The notes under the pieces: model-generated
The model's database searches: none
Told to the model about the DNA's origin: nothing
What the model saw: only the letters and a program-made list of their open reading frames with translations
In this document: piece after piece, positions 12,601 through 24,598 of the stretch
Layout: each line of letters begins with the position of its first letter
How positions within the stretch are numbered: position 1 is the first letter of the stretch
Program-made: the position numbers and the translations under genes
Assembly: GCA_021432635.1 (NCBI GenBank)
Contig: MU270033.1
Coordinates: 204,649 to 268,648, forward strand
DNA: 64,000 bases
Reading direction: 5' to 3'
DNA from: Thozetella sp. PMI_491
Taxonomy: Eukaryota > Ascomycota > Sordariomycetes > Chaetosphaeriales > Chaetosphaeriaceae

Positions 12601-14497
12601 TGGCCCACTCCAGCTTCAAGAAGCTACCCCGTCCTTGGAGCATCGGCTTCAGGATGCGTGCAGATTTGCCTCAGATTACAGCTCGGTTATCGCAAAAGCC
12701 CCTCTACAGGTATATGTATCCGCATTAATTTTCAGCCCATCGAGCAGCATCACAAGGCTTTCTTTCGCCTCCGAGGAGCCCCAGTGGATCATCCGAAAGC
12801 CCTCAGTGCCGGAGCAGTGGAGCGCAAGTCTACAAGTACTCTACGACCGTTCCGGCTCTCGGTCAGTGGGCTGGCTACGCCATTCGACGCAGCTTGGATG
12901 CTACACGTGCGATGATAGAGTCAAAATTTGGGAGTTGAAGACTGGCAGGCGTATTTCTACATTCCAAATGAGCGAGAGCGCCGACTCACCTGTCACTTGG
13001 TGCAATGACGGTCGATATGCAATATCCCTAGCCAACCCAGACTTACCGGTTGAGATATGGGATTCGATAACAAATCGATGCCTTGTGAAACTCGAGGATT
13101 CCCAAGGACTCACCGGTCTGTCGCTACAATGGTCCCCCAACATGCGGCTGATTGCTTCACTTGTAGCAGTGGAGTTTGAGTCGCTCAACTTTGTGGCATG
13201 GGATTCTGTTACTGGCAAACGTTTGCTTATAACTCCCTGTGAGCTCAATCAAGAGGCGTTTGCATGGTCTCCTTGTTCGGCAAAAATTGCGTTACTCGGT
13301 GCATTGCGGGGCATCGATATCTATAATTTAGTCGATGATGAGCTCCTGGCAAGTCTCCACGATTCTAGCATTGCCTCGTTGGCATGGTCCGGAGATGGTA
13401 GCTGCATTGCCACCGGCCACTGGAGTACCGAAATCAAGATATGGGACGCTACATCTTTGCAGCTAACCGCTACGCGGTACAGTGACGGGCCGATGCGGAG
13501 ACTAGCCTGGTCGCCAGACTCCTCGCGATTAGCCACAGGTTCGCAGGCAGGGGCGATTCAAGTTTGGAGCCGTGAGGATTTTGCGTGCCTCTGTGTGCTA
13601 AATGCCGCAATTGACGAGTTCATGGAATACTCCATGGCCTGGTCATCTGACGGAAACCGGCTAACGGTGTGCTGTGGAGACGAAACAATCAAGATATGGG
13701 ATACGACTGTTCCATACCATAAGCAGGATGAAGGAGGTGTTGCGCTCCGGCCCACGCCATTTGAACCGCATTCCGTCTCGTGGTCGCCAGACGAGAGGCT
13801 GGTTGCAGTGCTTGGGGATGGGACAGTGGACCTCTGGGATTGCATTGCTGCCCGCTGTTTATCGGCTACACTTCCTTTTACCTTTGACACACTATCGTGG
13901 TCCCACGATGCTCGTCACTTCGCTGTGGTGAGCGGACGTTCCGTGATTGTCTACGAGGCGGCAACCCTGGATGGCGTGTGCCAATCTCAAATTTCTGACG
14001 ATGATGAGACTGATTACAGTTGTGCAATGGCATGGTCTCCCGACTTGCAAATTCCACGACTTGCCATGGTCCATAGAGGGACGCTCTGGGTCTTGAATTA
14101 CATGACCGGTGACCATGATGCAATCATCAAAATCCAAGACCACAGGGATATCAATCTGCATTTTAACGAATCGGACCCCAATCTGCTGCATATTACCGGT
14201 TTTGAAACAATCAACCTTACTGGAGTATCCATGGGAGGAAGCCCTCCTCCTATACTCCTAGGCCCGACCCCTGCGCAAAAATTGCCGCCTCTCCCGGAGT
14301 ATCACACGAATGTGCGCGACCATTGGATATTTCACAAATATTTGCCGTTAATCTGGCTGCCACAGGGGTATCGCCCAGGCCGCGTTTATGATATACGCGG
14401 TAGCTCGATGGCAATCGTGACCGATTCTGGCAAGCTAATTATCTTCCAATTCTCGGAGCACATAACCGACTTCCTTCCAAAGACAAAGACTTCCTAG
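9676..14497 (+). CDS. NACHT-WD40 NLR-like (STAND) protein
   Basis: Three exons (9676-9793, 9858-10154, 10215-14497) join in frame to 1565 aa; the first acceptor could also lie at 9848. The order is: basic, Ser-rich N-terminus; an alpha-helical region of the kind found before fungal NACHT domains (about residues 80-350, NACHT_N-like, from the WDKAYDSLW segment onward); a Lys/Glu-rich linker near residues 405-435; a NACHT NTPase with Walker A GDPGKGKT (about 482) and Walker B FILIDALDEC (about 584); a helical region; and diverged WD40 repeats from about 1017 to 1533 (VKIWELKTG, AWSPDSSRLATG). STAND proteins of this type act in fungal heterokaryon incompatibility and nonself recognition, with WD repeats as ligand sensor. 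The repeats are diverged rather than near-identical, so this is not a fast-evolving HIC-type copy. The N-terminal effector class is unclear. Confidence 0.88.
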
Positions 14498-14749
14498 TTT
14501 ATTCTTTAAAATATTTACAGGATCATACTAGGACTTTTATGCATCGAGAGATGTCGAAGGTGGTAAAAAGCCATCGTAGTTCATGGTTCTGCGGGGGATT
14601 GGTGGAAGGTCAACTTTGCGCTGCCAGACACGCTTCTATCGTTCCGTGTCTCATATGTAGCTAGTCCCGGGAATCCAATATATATATACATCTTTGTAAC
14701 GATCCTAGAGACTTCAACTGCGATATGTGGGATTGACTTTTTTCGATGG

Positions 14750-15639
14750 TCATGCCTTGACATCCTTTGTCATACCGCTGAAGGGGCATACACCAGCACC
14801 GGCGCTAGCCACCGGGGAATCGCCTTTGACCGTCTGCTCATCCTCATCCTCGTCCTCGATGACCTTCTTGCCGTGGAGATAGCCCTCCTGTTCTATCACT
14901 ACCTCGTCTGCCTCATCGGCGTACTCCTCGCCGTCGCGCACGTACCACTTGGCGAACAGATCATTCTGGATCCAGATGACCTTGGACAGCGCCTTGACGA
15001 TCGCGATCTTGCGCTGGAGCTGTAACCTCGGGTGCGAGAGGATGGCCTCGGTGAGGATGTCCTGAATCATCGACAGCGTGGCGCCGATGTGGATGTACTC
15101 GACGTGCAGTGGGTGCTCCCGACCGAGTCCCACATGCATCATCCTACTCACGCATTAGTTCCGGACGCCGGGCATCGCTGGGGGGGAGGGTCTTGAGGGC
15201 GACGAACCCGACTTTGTCGAGGTATTCCCAGAAATCCATTTTCGAAGGGTCACTACAGAGCTTATTGAGATAGCCACGGAGGAACATCTTGCGATGCATA
15301 ACCTGTGGGCTGTTCTCGTCTGGGATCGCATCTAGCGGGCCCTCATAGCTCGTACTTCGCGTCTCGAAGGCGCGCGCTGTGATGTCATACTGCAATAACT
15401 TGCGGTAGACAATGGTGACGACGGCGGGGATCAGGGCCTTGATGTATTTGGAGCCCGACACGAGCGCCTCGATGTCGTCTCCGGCGCGATTAGCTTTGCT
15501 CGTCCTCACATCCGCGAGTGGATTAGGCAAACTCACGGGTGCTGAAGTCTAGAAACGAGTGTAGATACAGAATGCGGGACTCGAGGTTTGTGTAGAGCTC
15601 TTTGCGGTCTACATGCCGGACCGGTCGTCTTGTCGCCAT
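14750..15639 (-). CDS. Protoglobin-like (globin-sensor domain) protein
   Basis: Three exons (15639-15537, 15493-15208, 15143-14750) give 260 aa. The joined protein has the all-helical layout of fungal protoglobin-domain proteins: LYLHSFLDF near the start, YDITARAFETR, then LDKVG followed after the splice by MMHVGLGREH and YIHIGATL, where the proximal haem-binding histidine would lie. A Glu/Asp-rich tail (VIEDEDEDEQ) ends in a Cys-containing segment. The family binds haem and diatomic gases; a sensor or redox role is plausible but not shown here. The second intron uses donor GTTCGT with a good CTAAT branch site. The first intron is only 43 nt in this model; a second acceptor about 13 nt downstream also keeps frame. 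Confidence 0.75.
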
Positions 15640-17034
15640 TTTTGGTACGTTAACTTACACTAAACCTTGTCTTCCCTTAATTGGTGTGGGGAGAGGAAGG
15701 TGGATTCGCGTGCTAATTACTCCGTAGTGCTCATTCAATTGGGCCGCAGTGAGTCCTTCACAGAAAACAACAAGGTGTGTGCCGGGCGGAGAATAAAGAC
15801 TGGCTGTTCAAATTGTCTCTATGATAGTCTTGCTTTCTACGTTTTGTACCTGACTGCAGCCCGTCCGCTCCGGCGCCGCGCGTGCGGACAGGATCCTGCT
15901 TTCGGCGCTTGCTGCTGGGTGGTGTGATGGGTGGTGCCAGTGACACGGTCTCGCCCGATGCGTGAAGAAATGTCAGCGCGCAGGCCGCAAATCAGCGGTC
16001 CGCTAATGGTAAGTGGGCTGATCCGGGGTAGCTGAGCCCACGTCGGAGCCTGGCAGGAGTCATGCGTCGCCTTTTGGCGCCGACCGGCGGCGCATACCGG
16101 GTCGGCCAGACGGACACCGGATCGACTAGATCGACCAGATCGAATTCCCATTTTTATTTTTCCCGACCCATGGGCGTCATGTACGAAATAGCGGGCATTG
16201 CACCTGGTCAAGCCTACTCGGTGGGGATTTCCTCGGTGTCCCTCAGCGCCGATGTCACTCCAGGCCCACCCCACCTTGGCATTTATCTGCATACTTGATA
16301 TACTCCGTACTGGCATTCGAGCAGCGACATTCTCAAAATAGGCTGTTTTCTGACTAGTATCTCTCACTAGTGTATCTCGCGCTGTCCTTGCAAGGCTATG
16401 GGCCATCTATACCGTTGCAGGTCAAACAGATAGTCGTCAACCTACCAAGCCCACATTGGTGCGCTCACCATACGTGACTGGACGACCTGTCCATTCACAC
16501 TTGTTTTCACGGGGAATCACGTATAGGCTAGCCCTGATGGTTCCCAGCGGGTCTCCGTAGCTAATTCGTCTAATGATCGGCAAAAATCTGGCATTATGAG
16601 CGACGGCACCCAGAACAGGCATCTCTTCCCCAACCAGACTATGCGTTACGGGCCCATATTTATCTATCGAGCGGAACACGGATTGGGAGACGGGATGCTA
16701 ACTGATTGGTCCTTTCCCTTGACAACCCGCCTATAGCCATAAGCATTTCCAACGTCTCTTGTTGGAACCACCGTTCCAGAGATGGACAAGTAGCAGCCGG
16801 CATGCCGGATACGGACGTCATAGGTCACCAACAACCATCACGAGCATCAAGGAATAGGCCAGGACAAGGAGCTTATGAACAGATTCGTATTGAACGCCCA
16901 AGATTTACCAAGAAGATATGTACTTCATCATCGTGAGTAAATATATACAAGAGAAGTATGGAAATCCATGGCATGAGATCTCATCGAGATCAGACGTGAT
17001 AAGGAAAGGAAGAGCGTGTGTAGGAGCAGAACCT
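15640..17034. other. Intergenic region, no gene seen
   Basis: Overlapping short frames on both strands without domains or splice-compatible extension. No tRNA-like fold or repeat was recognised. Confidence 0.45.
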
Positions 17035-18639
17035 CTACTCGCACTGAGACCACCACTCAGAGAGGGCGACGCAGGTGTAGGGAGCCACGCAGTGGGTGTC
17101 ACCGGTGTAGCCGTTACCGCCGCACTGTCCCCACTGGGGAACGGTGCCGGCGACGGACGACGGGGTGACAACGGCGGTGGTGGTAGTGGTGGTGCTAGTG
17201 GTGGTGGTCTTGGTCGAGGTCACCATGGTGGTGGAAGCAGCCTTGGTGGTGGTAGTGGTGGTGGTGGTACCGCCGCCGGCAACACCGCCGACGTAGACGT
17301 CGAGGCGCTGGGCGTTGGCGCCGGTCAGAAGGCCGGACTGGTCGACGCTTCCGCCGGGGTTGACGTCATCGAAGGAGAAGGCGTAGCCGCGGCCGCCGAC
17401 CTCGTACTGGTGGACGAGGCGGGCGTAGTGGCTGGTCGGGTTGTTCAGGTAGTACGAGCTCTCGGGCAGCGAGGGCTGGATGTCACCTCCGGCGAGGAGC
17501 AGGGTGGTGCGGGTGAAGGCGGCGCAGACGATGGGGCGGAGCACCTCGTGGACGGCGTTGCCGACGTTGGCAAAGGGGCCCGTGTTGCAGCCCCAGATGT
17601 CGAGGACGGCCGGCTTGGGGAAGCCGACGGGGTCGTTGGGGCAGTTGAGCACGTTGTTGCTCACGCGGCAGTGGACGTCGCCGTAGGGAGCGGTGCGGAG
17701 GATGAGGTCCTGGCTGGCGTACTTGGTGTAGACCTGGTTGATGTAGTCGCTGTAGTAGTTCAGCATCTGGGTCTTGTCGTTGTCAACGAAGATGTTGGGC
17801 GACAGGATGCGGAGCGTCTTGCCGGTGCCTTTCTCGGTGATGCACATCTTATCCCAGGGCTGGCCGTCCTTGGCGGCCTGGGCGACTAGGCCAGCGCAGA
17901 TCTGGTCCATGGCGCCGGCTTGAAGGCCCTGGACGGTCTGGGTGCTGCCGTCGCCGAGGGTGATGCCGATGCTGAAGAGGGTGCCGATGAAGTCAACGAA
18001 CGACAGATTGGCCCAGATGGAGCCGTCGGTGGTGTACGAGAACTCAACGAAGCCCCACCGGATGCCGGCGTTGGGATCCTGGAGGTTGGCGAACGAGGGC
18101 TCGACGATTTGCATGACATTGTCGCCATCGAGCAGGGTGTAGAACTGGATATCGCCCTCGGCGACGTACACACGGCCGCTGGTGGCCGCCGAGGGGAGAG
18201 TAATCTCGACGCTGCCGGCGCCGATGGGGATCCGGATGCCGGCCGCCGCCGCATCGATGACGACGGGGGTCTTGGAGCCGTTCGGGTTCGGGCGGTACCA
18301 GGTGCCGTCGCTCTTGAGGATGACGGCGGCGCCGTTGGGGTCACGGGCGGTGATGAAGGCGTTGGCGGTCGTGGTGCCGAGGTTGTTGTGCAGGGCGATC
18401 TTGAAGCCCGTGGCGGCGGCGCTGACGACGGCGGCCTGGATGCCCGGGGCCGTGTCGTTGAGCGTGTTGAACTTGTTCATGATCAGGTTCTCCTTGGTGC
18501 CGGGCCGGGCAGTGGCAGGAGCCGCGGGCGCGCTAGCAGTCCTGGCGGCGAGGGGAGCAGGTCCGGCAATGATGGGGGTGGCCAGTGTCTGGGACACAAG
18601 GGCCGCGGCCGTGGCGACGGCCAAGCTGAAGAAACGCAT
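17035..18639 (-). CDS. Secreted GH64 beta-1,3-glucanase with C-terminal CBM1
   Basis: Single uninterrupted frame of 534 aa. An N-terminal signal peptide (about 1-20) is followed by an Ala/Pro-rich segment and a thaumatin-like GH64 catalytic domain (about 50-440; segments [29 protein letters not shown]). A Thr/Ser-rich linker near 450-500 leads to a carbohydrate-binding module of family 1 at the end, with its four cysteines in [19 protein letters not shown] and WWSQCE. GH64 enzymes cut beta-1,3-glucan (laminarin or fungal/oomycete walls) into pentamers; CBM1 normally binds cellulose or chitin. It is secreted and may act in mycoparasitism, wall remodelling or biomass decay. Confidence 0.92.
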   Translation of the reverse strand: MRFFSLAVATAAALVSQTLATPIIAGPAPLAARTASAPAAPATARPGTKENLIMNKFNTLNDTAPGIQAAVVSAAATGFKIALHNNLGTTTANAFITARDPNGAAVILKSDGTWYRPNPNGSKTPVVIDAAAAGIRIPIGAGSVEITLPSAATSGRVYVAEGDIQFYTLLDGDNVMQIVEPSFANLQDPNAGIRWGFVEFSYTTDGSIWANLSFVDFIGTLFSIGITLGDGSTQTVQGLQAGAMDQICAGLVAQAAKDGQPWDKMCITEKGTGKTLRILSPNIFVDNDKTQMLNYYSDYINQVYTKYASQDLILRTAPYGDVHCRVSNNVLNCPNDPVGFPKPAVLDIWGCNTGPFANVGNAVHEVLRPIVCAAFTRTTLLLAGGDIQPSLPESSYYLNNPTSHYARLVHQYEVGGRGYAFSFDDVNPGGSVDQSGLLTGANAQRLDVYVGGVAGGGTTTTTTTTKAASTTMVTSTKTTTTSTTTTTTAVVTPSSVAGTVPQWGQCGGNGYTGDTHCVAPYTCVALSEWWSQCE

Positions 18640-18785
18640 GGTTGGCTATAGAAAAAAGGCCGAAAGAGAAAAATGAGTGACTATCCAAATAAGGAGTGAC
18701 TATACAAAAAAATGAGTGTATGATGCTCGCTGTCTGCGCGGCTGGCCTCCAGGAAAGATCTACATGGGACGGCGCCGTAGGCCTG

Positions 18786-18793
18786 TTTATATA
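18786..18793 (-). promoter_or_regulatory. TATA box of the GH64 gene
   Basis: Reads TATATAAA on the minus strand, about 150 bases upstream of the GH64 start codon at 18639. Good match and plausible spacing with a 5' leader. Confidence 0.5.
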
Positions 18794-18799
18794 CTGAGC

Positions 18800-21171
18800 T
18801 TCGTCGAGAGTGCTTCTTGTTCCTTCGCGGCCCCCAGCCCAGGAGACTAGCAGAGCCGCCCCGTAGAGGCATTCGGGCGTCCAAAGCGGCCGTGGGCTCA
18901 CTAGTCGAATGCCCATTGCTATGGTAGAGGCTTAGGGGGCATCCATCGTGACCTTGGAGGTCCATATTTTTTGCCAATAGATGGTGGTGATATTGGTGGT
19001 AAATTAGGCCGAGACGAGGGGGAGCCTAGGTTCTTTGCGGGCGCTGGGAGCGCAGCGTCGGCTCTCTAGACGACACCTCCCGCCCATATTGTGACCCTCG
19101 AGGGGCGCTAGAGCCCAGGCCGTTGTTACGTGCCATTCAATATTAGTGCGAGGTGCCGGGGACTCTTATAATCCTTCGACCCGAAATGGGGGTTAGCGCC
19201 GCCGGCCGACCCCTGCCTTCGTCGTCCTTGGCATTCGCAATGCCTCGCGGACTTGAGCCTCTTCTGCGATAGCTACCGTAGTACAGATTATCGTCGCAGC
19301 GGCCTCGTGGGATGGTTCAAACCATTGTCAGCTCGAGGGTTGCACGCAACGCGCGCGCGTGAGGCGGCGACCGCGACGTCTTGCGCGCGCACACACCGCA
19401 AAGGTGACCCCCCGCTTGCTCCTACGGCCGAATTGAACAAGAAGGAGGGGGGGATTATAGGGAATTATCGACTCGAACCTGCAGAGCTACCTTCCGCCGG
19501 TCGAAGTTGCGAGCGAAAGCTGCTCCAACTCCGCGTCAGGCGTTGCAGTGTGCTGCTCCCTCGAAAGACAAATTACCCAAGCTCTACGGTTCCACTTTAG
19601 GAAGCTCAGCAGTGGGTTCTCTCCTACCCAAGGCTGACTTAATTGTGCAGCAGGATCGAAGCCCCATCTCGGGTCGAGGGTAGCCCTCCCACCAATAGCC
19701 CCCCCGCGTCGCGCTAATGTCAGGCACCGGAATCGCGGATCTAATTCGGCTGCTTCCCGCCGTCATCCACCTACCTTACCTTAGTAATTGGTCTGTACGA
19801 GCGCGGCCACGTGGTCCTGCTCGACAACTCGACAAGGTGTCTGCTTAGCAGCGTCCTTCGTCCGTATGCGTTCTTCACCAGGCCGCGGCTCGCGCCCGGA
19901 GGAGCGTCATCACTGATAAACGAAGCTGACATACGGTGCGGCGCAAGAAGAATAAGAATAAGAAGAAGCGCCGGCCGGCCGAATGCCCCGCGCGTAGCGC
20001 CGGTGACTCGATGCTTTCGTCCTCATGCGCGTCTATTGTCTGTTGCGGGTGTCCATTGGCCGTGTCCCTCGGCGGCCGTCGCGGGACCGCTAAAAAGTAC
20101 AACTCAAATTAAGTCAGCAAGTCCCCAGAGAGCAGCCTCCGCAACCGGGTGTCGAGCGATAATAATGCTAGTCCCGCGCTGAGGATCTCGGTAGAATTGG
20201 CTGCCGTGATGACAGAGGGGCAGGCGGTGCTCTAGACAAGGGTTGCCTAGACTCTTCTCGGGATGTGCTCGGGTTTTGCAAAAGTCTGCACAACACCTGT
20301 GTATGCAGGTGTCAAGACAGCTAACTACCTTGAACCTAACCCAGACCCCAGCCTAGCGCAGATGCTCGCCCCACCATCATTGCTTCTCCCTTCTGCCCTC
20401 GACAATTTCGGTAGTCCTGAGGCTCCTATATTAGTATTGCGTGTCTTACGATGCCGCTAGGCTTCCAGTTCTTTCCTTTTCCTAAGTCGGCCCTACACCG
20501 GGCGGCCATGAACTCGAGCAATACGGTAACACCGTCCCTCGGTGTAACGCCTCAACGATATCTCTGAAAGTTCCAGGGGCTATAATTTCATCGGAAAACC
20601 CCTTTCCTCTTCACTTGCCACATCCGTTGGGGGTCTATCGCGCTATTGGCTGGCCTGTTGTGGTTAAATCTCCAAGTCTTATCAAGGCAGAATCTTAGAC
20701 ATCCCTCAGACCCGGATATGCCATCAAAGGCCAGCTAGGACATTGTTGAGAAAGTAGGCTTATCCGGATTTTTTTCTCCCCCTTTTGTTTAGTTTTTTTT
20801 ATAAGAGGTGTAGATAAGGCCAATGGCGGAAGTTTTTAATGCGGCTATATGCTCCTATCATCTTTTCATGTCACGGATCTCCCATAAACGTAGAGATAGA
20901 TAGGCCCGCAATTTAGACACACCATGGATATCTGGAACCAAGTCGTCCTTTATGGGGGCGAAGCGCATTTTGCCGCCTGCACTACAATTGGCCCAGTACG
21001 GAGCGTAGCCGGCACGGCATATAGCGAGGCATCTCCACAGAGGGCAACCCCACAGGAGGCCAAGTGGACGACCGGCTAATACCAAGAGGCTCAAAGTCCC
21101 TGAGACTTCATCTCTGTCCACATTCCCCGTCGCGATCCCTCAACCTCTTGGCTCTTGTCAATGCGGGCATC
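18800..21171. other. Intergenic region, no gene seen
   Basis: About 2.4 kb without a frame that shows domain content or a coherent splice model. T-rich tract near 20770-20810. No repeat family of this window recurs here. Confidence 0.45.
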
Positions 21172-22654
21172 ATGGGGGAAAGCAAGGCGAGACAGGCCCG
21201 TCGCTGGAAGCAGATAGGGGTGTTTCTGTCCGTCGGCGGACTCCTGTACACAACTCATCTCCTTCTGGCATACCAGGTCCTTCCCAACAGGGATTCGAAA
21301 CTTCAGCCGAGCAAGCCGCTGGAGTGGCTCTCCCATGCTCCCCACCCCAAGGAATTATTGAACTCCCTAAACTTAGACGAGGGGCAGTGCGCCGACATCT
21401 TCCCTAGCCTCACCAGGGACATCCACGACACGGTGGGGCTCGGCCCGTTTGACCTGAAGCCCGTGGACGAACTGGGCCCGCTCCAAGTCAGGCTGAAGAA
21501 TGGCCAGGTGCGCTCTTCGATGCGCGTTCGCCACTGCATTCTTGAATACTGACACCCTTTGCAGCTCTACATCATCAACCCGAAGCGAACAGAGCCGCTG
21601 CCGCCAGAAATCTTAGACGTACGCTCTAGGCCAAGCCTCTGTTTGAAGTCTAAGCACTTACATCATCTAGGCCCAAACCGCGACGTTGCATCAGATCCAC
21701 CGCGCCGTCATCACCTCGCCCACGCCGCTCCCCGACACCATCTTCGCTATCAATGTGCGAGACCAAGCCTATGGCACGGCCTGGTCCTACTCGCGGCCCG
21801 CATTCGCGGCGCCCAGCGCTAACATGCCACCGATCACCCGTGCCTTCCTGATGCCGCACTTTTCCTTCTGGGCCTGGCCGCTGCCCTTCATCGGCTCGTT
21901 CGCCCGGGCTGCGGCCGCCATCCGGAACATCGAGGCCGATCTGCCGTTCTCCATGAAGGATCCGCGCGCCGTGTGGAGGGGCACCACACGCTTTCACGGA
22001 TCTCACAACCCGCACCTGCGCCAGAATCTCCTCGACGCCACCAAGGGTGCGAAGTGGGCTGATGTCGAGGCCCTCAGGTGGGAGGGCGCGATGAAGGAAG
22101 GCGGAAGCAACGACACGGCCGTGAACGCGATGATGATCGAGGACTTTTGCCGGTACAAGTATGTCTTACACACCGAGGGTGTCACCTATAGCGGACGGCT
22201 GCAGTTCCTGCAGACGTGCAACAGCGTGCTCCTCACGCCGCCGCTGGCGTGGTTGCAGCACACCACGCATTTGATCAAGCCGGTGTTTTCGTACGATCTG
22301 CACTCCACCGCCAAAGAACACAAGGCCTGGGAGCCGTCATCTGGGGTCAAGAACGCCTGGCCAATTCACTACCGACCTGAGCAGGCGAACACGGTGTTTG
22401 TGGCCCCGGACTGGTCGGACCTGGAAGACACCATCAAGTGGCTGGAGGCGCACCACGATACCGCCGCCGGGATTGCGCGGAGACAGAGAGAGATGTTTAT
22501 TGACAGGGGCTATTTTGGCCAGGGAGCGGAGGTGTGCTACTGGAGAGCACTGATCAGGGGCTGGAGCAAGGCCGTCCAGATTGACCCCCGGGATTGGAAA
22601 GGCAAGGAAGAGATGCGGTGGGAACTCTTCTCACTGGGCCATGCAACTAAATAG
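21172..22654 (+). CDS. CAP10/GT90-type glycosyltransferase, type II membrane
   Basis: Three exons (21172-21507, 21565-21618, 21671-22654) give 457 aa, with a 54-nt middle exon. A short basic N-terminus precedes one membrane segment (about residues 12-34), the layout of a Golgi type II protein. The C-terminal half carries the CAP10 signature order: VWRGTTRFHG, a DFCRYKYVLHTEG segment, YSGRLQFLQTCNSVLL and a final DLEDTIKWLEAHH stretch. Family members transfer xylose or related sugars to glycans and capsule polysaccharides. The acceptor cannot be read from sequence. The upstream frame stays open, but the ATG at 21172 sits right before the basic/TM segment and is the natural start. Confidence 0.82.
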
Positions 22655-23912
22655 AATCTTCTGAGCTAGGTTTGGATTGACAGTAATACATTATGTGCCA
22701 ATATTTGCGAAGGGCAAGTATTGTAAGTACCCCGCGCCGCACACTCAGATAGCGGTAGTGTGGTTCTTCGGCTTATATCAAAGGGGGTAAATGCCCAAGA
22801 TCTTCAAACTAGCAGCTTCAAGAAATTTATCAAGTTTAAAAATTTCGTGCGTGCGATGGACATCTTAAAAGCTGACTACAAACCTGCCAGCCTCCCTTGG
22901 AAGGGTATATCTGAGAAGGGATTGGGCTACATATTACAAAAATATCCAATTGTCCGGGCTGCTGTGATGAGTGCAAGCTCAGTGAAGCTCACCTACATTT
23001 ACACGCTCTTGAGGGTGGCTTTGGAGAGATAACCGTGCTGGTAGGCCAAATATCGCAGCAAAGTGAACATAAATACCTTAGGGGGAGACGACTCTGATGG
23101 GGTCCAGAAGGTTAGAAATTGCAGTGAAGCATGTTGTGTAACAGGCCTGGCATATGGAATGCAAAGCACCCGAGTGGCTGCGGAGAAGATGTTGTGATTA
23201 GCCTTCCTACATTACACTCAAGATGAGCAAGTAGGTGCCTTTTGCTATGATGGGTCAACAAATATGTCCAGTTCAGTGGCGCAAACGGGTTTGGGGTAGC
23301 AGACGCGTTTTAAAACGTCCAGCTCAAGAAAGAAGACGCCGCTTACAGCACTCATTTAGACTTGGTATTTGGCTTACAAGCACGTTTATCTCTCCAAAGC
23401 CACCCTCAAGAGCGTGTATTTCCTGCTTCGGTCACTGCCTTACATAGACACGAATCAATTCCGAGAAGCTATGGAGCTGAGTTTGGGGACCGCAGATGTG
23501 ACTTCCACTTCATAAAATCAGTATGTGTTATGGTCTAAATTGCCGATTGTAGCTGGCGTAGAGCTGCTAGAACCTGAGTTGCTGACACCCAAAATGCGAA
23601 CGAGACAACTGTAGAGGCGAGACAAGAAAGCTGAGATGCCAGCCTATGTGCCGGCTCCTCGGTCTGGTTAGGATCCTTCTATCTAGTATTGCACCAAGGC
23701 AAACAGGCCTCAAAGTAAAATATTTACTACAAACGGTGGGTTATCCATCAACTGACGTCGCAAGGCAGACGCTACTCCGATTCTCCTACTGGACCCCGAC
23801 ACACTCCAGAGCGATCTCAAGGTGGCCGACTGGAGCCTTATGAGGAGCCTAGAGAACAAAATGACGATCGCGGAACACAACGTTCGGGAGAAGAGAGCTC
23901 GGTTGCATGGTG
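22655..23912. other. Intergenic region with a 33-bp inverted repeat
   Basis: AT-richer than its neighbours. It contains a 90-codon frame at 22760-23032 (+) of unknown nature, and a perfect 33-bp inverted repeat (see separate entry). It could be the remnant of a mobile element, but no transposase was recognised. Confidence 0.4.
23000..23418. repeat. Perfect 33-bp inverted repeat, arms 386 bp apart
   Basis: The left arm at 23000-23032 is the exact reverse complement of 23386-23418. The left arm is the 3' end of the short frame 22760-23032. Identity stops abruptly on both sides, so this is not part of a longer palindrome. Confidence 0.75.
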
Positions 23913-24598
23913 TTAGAGGAAGAAGCCAGCCAGGCCCACGGCCCAAGCAAGGGCAAAGAGCGTCCCAATGATGCGATCGCCGCCTACAAAGGTAGGCGTT
24001 ATCGAGCCTGAGTTCTTCGAGGTTGAGGCAGCTGCCGCGGTCGGCTGGCTGCCTCCGGGCGCGGTCGTCATGGCGGTGTTGGAAGCAGGGCTACCTCCTC
24101 CGCTACCACCACCGCCACCTCCTCCTGCATAGAGCCCGCAAGAGGCGATAGCGGAGGAAAGGGTGGCCCAAGTATCGTCGGAGCTACAGTAGCTCGTGTA
24201 GCAGCTACCCAGAAGCATCAGTCTCTAGCGTCGCCAGCTCTTGTCATCTGAAACAGATATAAACGGGGCACATACCCATATATCGACGAGGCAGTCGCGC
24301 AGGCACAGCTCAGCTGATCCGAGGGAGCGGCCAATGAAGCACATGTCGTGGCGGTCAAAACACCAGTATTGCAGGAGACCCATGAACTATTTAACCCTTG
24401 TTTAGCACCTCTTCCTGTTCCATGGAGCTCCAAAGCTCTGGGGGTTATGCCAGCCACTCACGGGTTGGTGTAGCAGTCCTGGACACTCATGACGGTACGC
24501 GCAACGATGATATTAGCGGCATCCTCGACCACCAAGCTGCCGAGGGCAGCCGGGAGTGCGGCGGCGACGGCCACAAGTTTGAGGAGGGAGTATTGCAT
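23913..24598 (-). CDS. Secreted Cys-rich protein, likely GPI-anchored
   Basis: Three exons (24598-24462, 24386-24276, 24222-23913) give 185 aa. The N-terminus is a clear signal peptide (about 1-20). About eight or nine cysteines follow in a compact region (SCACATASS, GSCYTSYCSS), then a Gly-rich spacer of around 14 residues, a Ser/Thr-rich stretch and a C-terminal hydrophobic tail, which is the usual layout of a GPI-anchored wall protein. The pattern is reminiscent of CFEM-like surface proteins but does not clearly match the eight-Cys CFEM spacing, so no family is assigned. The second acceptor is GAG, chosen because the other nearby acceptors lead to stops. Confidence 0.7.

Noticed and set aside
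16918-18676. Plus-strand frames of 323 and 243 codons
   Set aside because: Gly/Ala/Val-rich shadows of the GH64 gene on the other strand.
19460-19520. tRNA-like T-loop (GGTTCGAGTC on the minus strand)
   Set aside because: The flanking bases do not form a five-base T stem, and no acceptor or anticodon arm could be placed.
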